Below are positions 17,020 through 24,927 of a stretch of DNA of 64,000 nucleotides, in pieces. The DNA comes from Parcubacteria bacterium C7867-004 (GTDB taxonomy: Bacteria > Patescibacteria > Paceibacteria > UBA9973 > UBA2103), in assembly GCA_001189075.1 (NCBI GenBank), contig LFCN01000006.1, positions 558,001 through 622,000 of the forward strand. The letters run 5' to 3'. The notes under the pieces were generated by a model. The model did no database searches. It was given only the letters and a program-made list of their open reading frames with translations, and was not told the DNA's origin. Position numbers and translations under genes: made by a program. The number at the start of each line of letters is the position of its first letter. Within the stretch, counting starts at the first letter, position 1.

Positions 17020-19668
17020 CTATAGAATATTTTCCTTAAGAGCCCCATCAAAAGCTGTTTCTTCGCTATTGTTGTAGAACGGAAGACCCCACACAACATA
17101 TTTCCTATCTTCCCAGAGTTGTTCAACTTTGTGCTCTTCGTTAAGGGATACTAGGAAATTCTGCTTCCAAGCATCTGTTTCTTTGAGATGACTGCCCTTA
17201 GGCTCAATGAATACTTGGTAGTGGATACTCTTTGGCTTTGCTTTTTGGTAAAGGAAAAGTACGAAGTCTGGTTCGAGTGCCCTTCCATCGTCAAAATTGT
17301 AAAGCTTAAAAAAGCGCTCATTCCTTACTAGGTATACCTCGTCATACTTCTCACGGAGTTGCGTGTAAATCTTATCGACATATTTAACAAGGTACTTCTC
17401 TTCAGAAGTTCCGAAACAATCATTAAACACGTACCAAGACTTGTTACTGAGGTCTAGATAGATACTAGTCTCTTGAGCATTGTTGATTGACTTCCCAAAC
17501 TCCTTATCTTCGCTCTCATTCTCTGCGAAAGTAAGGACCTTTTCAGAGATTTTATCCTTGACCAAATAGGGTTTAAATTCCTTACTCCCCTTGTATTCAA
17601 GTTTATCGCCAGATACACCCCTTGAGATAAGCTCTAGGACCTGCAAAACCGTGTCTAAGACATCGTCAGGACTTAAATTGTCTAGCTGGCTAGGTAGCCC
17701 AGAAACAGTCATTTTCACGCTTCCTAGGTAGTTCTTATTAGTAATAAAGTCATCGAGACTTTCAAGATTTGGGAAGTAAGTCTTGAGGTTAGAGAAAGAG
17801 TAAAATTCCAGCTTATAAATTGCCTTCTTTATAACGGTGGCACTGAGGTCCTTGATAGCAAAATCCCTTTCCTTCTTCTCTACACCTTTTTTGCTTTGTT
17901 CATCAAAAATACCGCTCGAAAGGTTAAAGCCGGTCCGTAGAGAAACTTTATAGAGAGTATCTCGCACTGAGGATGGCAACCCAAAAACATCCTCTCGCGT
18001 GTACTTTTCTTGCTCATTGAGGAAAAGAAAGCCTGATTTGTAGAACTTACTTTCTTTGAAGTCATCTTTAATGGTGAGACTGCGCTTTACTGTTTTATCG
18101 GCAATGATTCCGCTCGTTACGAGCGCGGAAGTAAGCTCCTGAATATACTTTGGGTTGTAGGTGCTGTGATAGTAAAGCTCTTCACAAATTCTCATCTCAT
18201 TCTCAACGTCATCATCAAATTTCCTCTTCGATGCGTCATCGGTTTCGCTTAGCTTGAACGGACAGTATCGTGCACCACGACCAATGAGCTGGGCCTCTCG
18301 GATTGTTGTTTCACCAGGTCTGTTATTTGCAGAATCACGCGTATCGTACAGACGAACAATATCAAAAAGGTTCAGAACGTCCCATCCCTCATTTAGCTTA
18401 TCTACAGCAAAAACTGCTCGATACTCATTGTCAGGAGCTTCTAGAGTATTGATGGCTACCTGTTTTTCCTCGCTCTCTTCCTTGCTGTTAACTGAGATTG
18501 TTTTATCGGCAGAGAAATCTTCCTTAAGCTCAGATACTAGGTTTTCAAGCGTAATCTTGTTCGAGTCGAAATACTCAAACATTCTTACGAGAACCTCGTC
18601 CTTTGCGTTTGCCTTTATTTCTGCAAGCTTCTTTGTAGTAAGTCCTTGCACGCTCTTGATAAACTCCTCCTGAAAAGCTTTGCTATCTGCAATGGTTTTA
18701 GACTTGAAAAGAAGCACCGGTTTAATAACCTGCTTGTTCTTCTCAAAGAGTTTTCTACGGTACTGGCTAAGTAAAATGGCCTGTAGACCACGGTCAAGTA
18801 AATTCGCATCCGCTTGAAGTACCTTCACATCCTTTGAATAGCCGTCCATTCGGAATTGCTTGAGTGGGTAGTCAAAAACAAGCCTGTCAGCATACTTTCT
18901 TGCTATATGCGGGTTACTGAAATCTACCGTTGCTGTGAACTCTAAAAGAATATTCTCAGCACTTGCGTTAACAATTCTATTGACCGTGCTCTCCCAAGAG
19001 ATAATCTCTTCGGCTTCTTCTCTAGAAACCGAACCGTTTATGGTGACCTCACCGAGCACTCCGGTTCTGAGACCTGCTCTTGTCTCAACGTTAATATGGT
19101 GTGCCTCATCAGATATGAGCACAATTTTCTTATCCTGAAAGTCGTCAAAGGTAAGAGAGTTCTCTTGAGGATTGTTCAGTCTAGTATGAAGGCCTTGGAT
19201 AGTTGAGAACGAGATATTAATACAGTCATCATTTCCAGCCTGAAAGTTATTTACTTCCTTAAGGGAAACTTTCTTTCCCCTAAAGGCGACGCTGCTGTTG
19301 AATAAGTACTTTATTGATGCGTCATTAAAGAAGTTATCTCGTGTCTTATCAATGATGTTTGTGCTGTTCACAAAAAAAAGAAAGTTTCTATACCCTTTCT
19401 CGTAGAGATAGAGAATCAGTCCGGCCATAATGAGCGTCTTACCACTACCAGTAGCCATACGGAAAAGAAGCTGATGCTTCTCAGGCTTGCCATCAAAGTT
19501 CTCGTTTAAGTAGTTTAGAAAGTACTGGAAAGCTCTTTCTTGGTAAGGTCTTATAGCAAACTTCTGATTGAGGTTTGCCGTTATGAGGTCAGGCACTTGA
19601 GTGGCTTCTATGCCACGCTTGCCAAACTCTGATTCAAGTATTCTGTTGAGTGTTTTAATTTCGTCCAT
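17020..19668 (-). CDS. res: Type III restriction enzyme, Res subunit
   Basis: About 882 residues from MDEIKTLNRILE; an alternative ATG 12 bases upstream is possible. Superfamily 2 helicase motifs: FRMATGSGKTLIMAGLIL (Walker A), LISDEAHHIN (Walker B/DEAH), and QLIGRGARYCPF (motif VI). The C-terminal region holds VFIEPKGSHL, which resembles the PD-(D/E)XK nuclease core. With Mod it would translocate or slide and cut DNA bearing unmethylated target sites. It overlaps the end of mod, the usual gene order. The length is close to that of other Res proteins, and no frameshift is visible. Confidence 0.92.
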   Translation of the reverse strand: MDEIKTLNRILESEFGKRGIEATQVPDLITANLNQKFAIRPYQERAFQYFLNYLNENFDGKPEKHQLLFRMATGSGKTLIMAGLILYLYEKGYRNFLFFVNSTNIIDKTRDNFFNDASIKYLFNSSVAFRGKKVSLKEVNNFQAGNDDCINISFSTIQGLHTRLNNPQENSLTFDDFQDKKIVLISDEAHHINVETRAGLRTGVLGEVTINGSVSREEAEEIISWESTVNRIVNASAENILLEFTATVDFSNPHIARKYADRLVFDYPLKQFRMDGYSKDVKVLQADANLLDRGLQAILLSQYRRKLFEKNKQVIKPVLLFKSKTIADSKAFQEEFIKSVQGLTTKKLAEIKANAKDEVLVRMFEYFDSNKITLENLVSELKEDFSADKTISVNSKEESEEKQVAINTLEAPDNEYRAVFAVDKLNEGWDVLNLFDIVRLYDTRDSANNRPGETTIREAQLIGRGARYCPFKLSETDDASKRKFDDDVENEMRICEELYYHSTYNPKYIQELTSALVTSGIIADKTVKRSLTIKDDFKESKFYKSGFLFLNEQEKYTREDVFGLPSSVRDTLYKVSLRTGFNLSSGIFDEQSKKGVEKKERDFAIKDLSATVIKKAIYKLEFYSFSNLKTYFPNLESLDDFITNKNYLGSVKMTVSGLPSQLDNLSPDDVLDTVLQVLELISRGVSGDKLEYKGSKEFKPYLVKDKISEKVLTFAENESEDKEFGKSINNAQETSIYLDLSNKSWYVFNDCFGTSEEKYLVKYVDKIYTQLREKYDEVYLVRNERFFKLYNFDDGRALEPDFVLFLYQKAKPKSIHYQVFIEPKGSHLKETDAWKQNFLVSLNEEHKVEQLWEDRKYVVWGLPFYNNSEETAFDGALKENIL

Positions 19669-21526
19669 AGAACTTAGCATTCAAAGCAACGTCTTCTTTA
19701 GATATTGCATATGTTTTGTCTTCGATTTCTGAGTACGGCACATACAGCAGATTCTTATCCAAAATGGAAATTAAGAATCTTTGCTGGTCCTCAAAAGAAA
19801 GGCTCTCGAAATCTTTCTTCGTAGCGTCAACATCCTGAGGTTTTACTTTGTAGCTCAGGAAGGCTGTCTTCTTCATTTCCTCCCAAATAGTCATGAGGCT
19901 TTTTTTGTTCTTTACATCCTGTATTTTGTCCACAAAAAGCTGATTCGCCTGGGCGAGCTCGGCATATATAAATGAACCGCCCCCTTTCCAGTTCACAGAT
20001 TCTGATATTCCTCCCTGCTCACCGTCAACTGCTTTTTTAAGTCTCTCAACTAGAACACTATCAACATAATCCATTTGTTCTACAGTGATAAACTGTCGTC
20101 CCATCTTCAAAGCAGTAGAAGCAGTAGTGCCGGAGCCACCGAAGAAATCCAGCACTAGGTCATCCTTCTTCGTGGAAAGTTCAATGATTCTTTGAATGAA
20201 TCCTTCTGGTTTAGGGCCATCAAAGACTTTTTCTTTAAATAATTCTTTCAAGTGGCGAGTAGCATTTGTTGTTGTAGGCAAGTCAGACCATAAAGTCGTA
20301 GTAACCTCTCCTCGCTCCTGTGCTTCAGACCAAAATCTTTTCCTTTGAGGACCGGCTTCACCGGTAGTGCCAAAGACAATCCTTTTATCTTTTAGTAAAT
20401 CTTCGAATACGCTTTTTTCATTCTTCCAACTGTTGCCTGGTAACGGAGTATAAACTTCTCCAGTTTTGGGATTCTTAATTGGATATAACTGATTGGGGCG
20501 GATACCCCCAACCTGAAATGGGTCAGCAACCCACTTACCTCTAGGGTCGTTATCTGGGTTATTAAACTTATCTTCATTAGCTGGAATTCTAAAGGTCTCT
20601 CGGTTCTTCTTGAGCCATTCTTTGTTTGTTGAGTACACCAAAGTGTGTGTATGTGCGTCAGAAATAAGTGCGGTATTAGTAACTGATTTTGTAGAATTCC
20701 AAATAACATCGGCTACAAAGTTTTTCCTGCCGAACACTTCATCACACAGCACTTTTAAATAATGACCCTCATCATCACTAATGCTCATCCAAATTAATCC
20801 GGAGTCATTCTTAAGAAGTTGTTTTGCAACCTCCAATCTATTCCTCATAAACGTGAGCCAAGTAGAGTGGTTGAAATTGTCGTTGTAGAGAAAGTCATTG
20901 CTTTCATTATCTCTGTTATAAGGCGGGTCGATATAAATTAACTGGACAGACTCCTTGTATTTAGCAAGAAGAGTCTGTAAAGCTAATAAATTATTACCCT
21001 TGAGAATAAGGTTGTCCTTAAGTCCCACTTCCTTAGCAATAATTTCTTTCCCTTTTTCATATCTCTTAAACTTTGTGAGTGCTTTTGGTTTTAGAAGTTT
21101 ATCAATTTCATCAGAAGCCAAGGTCTCATTCCAAAACACTTCACTCCTCTTCGCATCATCCTTACTTTGACCACCTTCAAGTACACAATCCTTATAGGGG
21201 AAGGCGAGGACCACCTCCTCACTATCGGTTAGGTAGTGCTTGTCAGAAATTAGACCAATCTTATTCTTGTACTCTGTAAAACTGTCAGGAAGAAACTGTT
21301 TGTTGGAAACGTAGCTTTGGAATTTAACCTTGTCGAAAACAAGGAAATCATCAACCTGCTGAAAAAAGGTTTCTGAGAGATCTTTTGAAGAGCGAAGTAG
21401 CTTTAATAAGCCAGCATCTAACTGAAGTGCGAGCTCAATAATCTTATTCTTAGCAAGCTTTCCTTCTACAACGAGCCGGTCATCTTTTGAGAGTGCTTCC
21501 GTTAGCTTTTGATGGATGTTTTTCAT
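19655..21526 (-). CDS. mod: Type III DNA methyltransferase, Mod subunit (N6-adenine, beta class)
   Basis: 623 residues. Motif IV LIYIDPPYNRDNESND (about 195-210) precedes motif I LDFFGGSGTTASTALKMG, the beta-class order. Between them lies the target-recognition region (about 260-440), where strains of type III systems normally vary. An N-terminal region of about 190 residues holds oligomerisation segments. It methylates one strand of the target and gives specificity to Res. It follows the HTH gene by four bases and is probably transcribed from the TTGATG/TATAAT promoter at 21730-21758. Confidence 0.93.
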   Translation of the reverse strand: MKNIHQKLTEALSKDDRLVVEGKLAKNKIIELALQLDAGLLKLLRSSKDLSETFFQQVDDFLVFDKVKFQSYVSNKQFLPDSFTEYKNKIGLISDKHYLTDSEEVVLAFPYKDCVLEGGQSKDDAKRSEVFWNETLASDEIDKLLKPKALTKFKRYEKGKEIIAKEVGLKDNLILKGNNLLALQTLLAKYKESVQLIYIDPPYNRDNESNDFLYNDNFNHSTWLTFMRNRLEVAKQLLKNDSGLIWMSISDDEGHYLKVLCDEVFGRKNFVADVIWNSTKSVTNTALISDAHTHTLVYSTNKEWLKKNRETFRIPANEDKFNNPDNDPRGKWVADPFQVGGIRPNQLYPIKNPKTGEVYTPLPGNSWKNEKSVFEDLLKDKRIVFGTTGEAGPQRKRFWSEAQERGEVTTTLWSDLPTTTNATRHLKELFKEKVFDGPKPEGFIQRIIELSTKKDDLVLDFFGGSGTTASTALKMGRQFITVEQMDYVDSVLVERLKKAVDGEQGGISESVNWKGGGSFIYAELAQANQLFVDKIQDVKNKKSLMTIWEEMKKTAFLSYKVKPQDVDATKKDFESLSFEDQQRFLISILDKNLLYVPYSEIEDKTYAISKEDVALNAKFYGRN

Positions 21527-21529
21527 AAA

Positions 21530-21709
21530 TTATTTCGTACTCGCCTTTTTAAGAAAATCATCAAACTCATCCTTATCAATTCTGTACTCTCGGCCAATCT
21601 TATAAGCACTCAAACGACCAGCTTTTATATAGCGGTAAATGGTCATGATATTCACATCCAACAGACTTGCGAGGTCTTCCGCCTTGTAAAACTGCTTTTC
21701 TTTAGCCAT
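21530..21709 (-). CDS. Excisionase-family helix-turn-helix protein
   Basis: 59 residues from ATG 21709; an in-frame TTG 18 bases upstream is less likely. It is a MerR-like winged helix of the excisionase type: FYKAEDLASLLDVNIMTIYR (helix-turn-helix), then AGRLSAYKIGREYRI (wing), then DEFDDFLKK. Such proteins act as recombination directionality factors or as small repressors. As first gene of an operon that ends with the integrase, it could control both excision and the restriction genes. Confidence 0.85.
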   Translation of the reverse strand: MAKEKQFYKAEDLASLLDVNIMTIYRYIKAGRLSAYKIGREYRIDKDEFDDFLKKASTK

Positions 21710-21729
21710 ACCCACTAATTTACTCAATA

Positions 21730-21758
21730 ATTATACTTGACACTACTTTACACATCAA
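21730..21758 (-). promoter_or_regulatory. Promoter for the HTH-mod-res-recombinase operon
   Basis: On the minus strand TTGATG (21758-21753), exactly 17 bases, and TATAAT (21735-21730). Confidence 0.8.
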
Positions 21759-21761
21759 TTC

Positions 21762-22877
21762 CTACCCAGTGGACAAGCTTTTCTTGTACGGCTCGTACTC
21801 CTCTAGGCTCTTATCTATCTGGTTGACCCAGTCTCTGAGCTTGTTCTTGGTTATCAGAGTGCTTGCTTGTTGCATATCCTTAGCTATGCGATACCAGGTC
21901 CTATCATTCGACCTTTTCGAAAGAATGGTTCGCAACTGCCTCATCCCATTCTCGTCTCTAGCAAGCATGAACAAACCTAGTAGATATATGGCTTGCTTTG
22001 GTTTCAGATTTTTATCTGCTAAAAACAAGGTTCTCAACACATCCTTAATGCTTACAGATATTGAGAATAAGCCCAGATTCCTCTCTTTTATCAGCCTCTT
22101 CCAGTAATCGCTTACAACCCTCTTGCTCATCTCGGTACTGAAAATCTGTGTGAATGTAGGGTTCTTGTCATATCCCAAGTCTTCGAGCACTTTGTTCATC
22201 TTCTGCTTGTGGTTCAATCTGATTTCAAATCGTATGACTTCTTTTAGGTCCTTGCCTTTGGTCAGTTCCGTAAATAGGGTCCTGTGGTAGCACGTTTGGT
22301 CCTTATCAATCGCACGCTTCTTATCCTTACTCAAGTCAGCAATCTTGTCATAGATAACAAGTTGGTGTGAAGTGGTATGAGCATAAAGGCTCTGACCGTC
22401 ATTCATAAATCTCGTCTTTGAAAAATCAAAGCTCTTTCTCAGGTTGACCTTGTTCATTTCTGAAATCAAGTGGTTTGCTGTGTAGCCATCTTCCAGCCGG
22501 ATGTTCTTAGAGAAGTGGACTGAACTTACTGATGCTTTCTCTAGTACTGGCTTTGAGACTATTACACCCATAGTCCTGAGTCTTTCTTGTAGAGTCGCAA
22601 TTACCCTTGGAAAGTCCTTTTCCTCAAGCTCTTCAAGATTATTCAGGTATATCAGCTTGGGTGCAGAAAACTCCAAACGAACATTGGCTTCTTGTGAGTA
22701 ATGGCGCTGATAACCAGTTAATCTAGGAAAGTAGTTTCCAGTCTCCTTCTCTGCCTTACTCGGATTCCGGACATACTTTTCATACTGGTCTGTCTTTGAA
22801 TACAGTTACCAGTTTGATACTCCTGAGAGGTAGGTCATTCTATCCTTTGGTATCAAGAGGCATACAGTATCAATCAT
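21762..22877 (-). pseudogene. Phage/plasmid replication protein gene with an in-frame TAA
   Basis: From ATG 22877 the frame reads MIDTVCLLIPKDRMTYL, meets TAA at 22808-22806 (codon 24), and continues open in the same frame for 347 codons (LYSKTDQYEKYVRNPSK...). The post-stop part resembles rolling-circle or filamentous-phage type replication proteins (VRLEFSAPKLIYLNN, VIRFEIRLNHKQ). A single C-to-T change of CAA would make this stop. Restart could occur at TTG 22676 and give a 304-residue truncated form. The upstream 54-residue gene overlaps its ATG. Family naming is moderate; the disruption is read directly. Confidence 0.7.
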
Positions 22878-23034
22878 TTTTCGCTTTCTTTATCTGGTAA
22901 AGTTCAGGATTTTGCTTCTTGTCCTCTTGGATAAGCCAAACAAAAGCACTAACAAGCTTCCCTCTGTCTTCCAGAGTTAGGTTATTTACTTGAAAGCTCT
23001 GTTCAGGCCTCAATTTGGTTGCAATTACCTGCAT
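22870..23034 (-). CDS. 54-residue protein coupled to the replication gene
   Basis: ATG 23034 to TGA 22872-22870, overlapping the replication-gene ATG by eight bases. It is charged and helical (LTLEDRGKLVSAFVWLIQED). No family is recognised; a regulator or accessory factor of replication is a guess from position. Its start lies directly behind a terminator hairpin, so its expression may be controlled by readthrough. Confidence 0.55.
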   Translation of the reverse strand: MQVIATKLRPEQSFQVNNLTLEDRGKLVSAFVWLIQEDKKQNPELYQIKKAKND

Positions 23035-23062
23035 AAAAAAACCCGTAGGTTGTACCTACAGG
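23035..23062 (-). terminator. Terminator or attenuator ahead of the replication operon
   Basis: Minus strand: a 9-bp stem (23062-23054 with 23050-23042, loop ACA) is followed by seven T's that run into the ATG of the next gene. Confidence 0.75.
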
Positions 23063-23119
23063 CTATCTTTTTCGGCTAAGCCGGTATAAGAACTTTGTGA
23101 ACTACGGAAAGTATCTGTA

Positions 23120-23863
23120 CTACAGTTCTTTTCGCTTTTTCTCCATCAGCGAGATTATTTTTCCGATATGACCGTAATCGAGATGTTCTCCAAACTTATC
23201 GCTCACAAGTCCCATAATTTCTCGTCTTGGCAGGTCTTTGTTGTAGTAGATAAACTCGTTTCTTTCTTTGATTTTCGGCTTCTTTCTTTTCACAGAGCCT
23301 ATCTTCAGTTCCTGTCTCTTATACTTCTCTTGAAGAGGTTTGATTACTTCAGTATATGTATGTTTTATGTGGTCAATGATGTCTCTCTCGCTAGCAAATG
23401 GACTTATCCCTAGGACCACAGGGTAAATATCCTTGTCATTAATTCTTGTTGAAAATATTTCTTCATTCCTTAGTACAAATTTCTTATAGTCCCACACATT
23501 ACAGAGAGCCACGTAGGGTTCAGCACTGAATTCGTCCGCAACGATATACTCAGTAAGCTCTGTACTCCACATCAACGGGTCAAGGCCATATTCAAGCAGG
23601 AGTGTATACAGGTCTTCTTGAAAAAGCTTATTGCGTTCAAGTTCGTCCGTAAGCTTAGGAAACAAGTCCATAAAGTCGTCAGAACCCCTTATTCCCTGCT
23701 CCGAAAGTCCATACTTCTTTCGCAGAGAAATTATAGACGTCGAAAACTTCTCTGTGTTTAATACTTCTTCGAAATAGTTGAATAACTTCTTATAGCCACT
23801 TGTTTTTGACAAGGAATTTTGAATATCATCGGGGTCAGAGAGGCTATTGAAGTCCAGCTTCAT
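23120..23863 (-). CDS. Unknown protein of the integrative element
   Basis: 247 residues, with AT-rich codons like the rest of the element. It is acidic in the first half (DELERNKLFQEDLYTLLLEYG) and basic near the end (RQELKIGSVKRKKPKIKER), then has a helix pattern DLPRREIMGLVSDKFGE that could be a DNA-binding helix-turn-helix. GGA lies just before ATG. It is the first gene of the element from the right and ends in a terminator. I do not recognise it; a regulatory role is a guess. Confidence 0.6.
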   Translation of the reverse strand: MKLDFNSLSDPDDIQNSLSKTSGYKKLFNYFEEVLNTEKFSTSIISLRKKYGLSEQGIRGSDDFMDLFPKLTDELERNKLFQEDLYTLLLEYGLDPLMWSTELTEYIVADEFSAEPYVALCNVWDYKKFVLRNEEIFSTRINDKDIYPVVLGISPFASERDIIDHIKHTYTEVIKPLQEKYKRQELKIGSVKRKKPKIKERNEFIYYNKDLPRREIMGLVSDKFGEHLDYGHIGKIISLMEKKRKEL

Positions 23864-24021
23864 TCCTTTACTCTAGCTGACAGTGGACTACAGTTCAATC
23901 AATGAGTAGAGCAGTTCGCTTTTATCAGCAAAGTTGCACTAGTAGGACAGGATTGGTCAGTTTGCGTAGGTAGATAGTCTGAAAGGACGGCCGGAAACCC
24001 TCTCTACAAGCGGCACCTGCC

Positions 24022-24357
24022 CTATTTACTGCGCCAATAGCCTTTTACATACGTCCCATTTGCTCGATAGTATCCATTCACCCAAACAGTCTTTGAGACG
24101 GCGGGCGTGACCTTAGGCCAGGTCTCCTTCGCTGCCGCGGGTGCTACAACTCTTTTGATCGTAACTGGTGTCGCTTTAGGAGCAACCTTCACTGGACAGC
24201 CAGAGGTATATCCTAAATCTCCGCAGGTATAACTACCTGTATCTGACGGGCAAGAGTGCCAACGGTGACAGCCTGACTGGTGGGCAGATACCGATGAAGG
24301 CACGAGAGTGAAGGCCAGTGCTGCTAGCAATAGGAGTCCAGGAAGAAGGTTTTTCAT
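24022..24357 (-). CDS. Small secreted Cys-rich protein
   Basis: 111 residues. The signal peptide (1-25) has a long Leu-rich core ending in SSVSA. A compact Cys/His segment follows (SGCHRWHSCPSD, YTCGDLGYTSGC; four Cys, two His), which may bind metal or form disulfides. A Lys/Val/Pro-rich linker leads to a C-terminal WVNGYYRANGTYVKGYWR motif, an aromatic repeat of the kind seen in surface-anchoring tails. It lies nine bases after the membrane protein gene and may share the Rhs transcript. Function unknown. Confidence 0.6.
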   Translation of the reverse strand: MKNLLPGLLLLAALAFTLVPSSVSAHQSGCHRWHSCPSDTGSYTCGDLGYTSGCPVKVAPKATPVTIKRVVAPAAAKETWPKVTPAVSKTVWVNGYYRANGTYVKGYWRSK

Positions 24358-24365
24358 AATGACCC

Positions 24366-24923
24366 TTAGAACTTCTCACCTTTCTCCTTGAGAATTTTTT
24401 CTACACTTGAGACGGTGTTCTTCGAAGCATCGTTTAACTCCAACTTACCATTTAGAAAACTCTCATATTCTGCATCTAACACAATAGAAGGTTTTATTTG
24501 TTTAATGCGATTTAAGAAAGATTTAATTTTCTCGTCTGAGTAACTACCCTCTCTTATCGAGTTGTGGTAAAGCGTACCATCAGATCTTAAGATATATAGA
24601 TTCATTCTAGATCCAAACCAAGGCAATACGTATTGAGAAAAACGATAGATATATTTTATGCTTAATACATCTATTTTATCCTTACCGAAAGTTTTATAAC
24701 CTGAATTTATCAGTGTACGCGCGTCTTGAATCTCAAGGTATGTGCTAAAGAACGTCCTTATATTTACTAATAGGATCATTAGTAGCAGCAACAGGAAAAA
24801 TATAGTCTGTCGATTTAGTTCATGGAAAAAGTCTTTGCTATATCCTTCAATAAGGAATACACCGACTAGCAAAGCTGAAGTATATATTGGAACTAAATTC
24901 GATCTAAACAGCTCTTTCTTCAT
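24366..24923 (-). CDS. Two-TM membrane protein, candidate immunity protein to the Rhs protein
   Basis: 185 residues from ATG 24923, four bases after the Rhs stop. Two hydrophobic segments near residues 12-27 and 39-56 (IFFLLLLLMILLVNI) are followed by a cytosolic alpha/beta domain of about 120 residues with LYILRSDGTLYHN. No family is recognised. The tight linkage to the 3' end of a polymorphic-toxin-like gene and the low-GC, unlike-neighbour sequence are the usual marks of an immunity gene. That assignment is inference from position. Confidence 0.5.
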   Translation of the reverse strand: MKKELFRSNLVPIYTSALLVGVFLIEGYSKDFFHELNRQTIFFLLLLLMILLVNIRTFFSTYLEIQDARTLINSGYKTFGKDKIDVLSIKYIYRFSQYVLPWFGSRMNLYILRSDGTLYHNSIREGSYSDEKIKSFLNRIKQIKPSIVLDAEYESFLNGKLELNDASKNTVSSVEKILKEKGEKF

Positions 24924-24927
24924 AATT

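Larger units (their letters stand above)
15530..23900. mobile_element. Integrative element at the 3' end of tRNA-Asn (right border approximate)
   Basis: From the end of tRNA-Asn the sequence turns visibly AT-rich until about 23.9 kb. All genes run on the minus strand: large serine recombinase next to the tRNA, type III res and mod, HTH/excisionase-like protein, replication-like gene (disrupted), a 54-residue protein and an unknown protein. The set (integration, excision, replication, defence) fits a plasmid-like or satellite integrative element. I could not find a repeated tRNA 3' end at the right border, so the exact limit is open. Confidence 0.7.

Noticed and set aside
22806..22808. Recoded stop (alternative genetic code) in the replication gene
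   Set aside because: CPR code 25 reassigns TGA, not TAA, and TAA ends many other genes here; a nonsense mutation is simpler.
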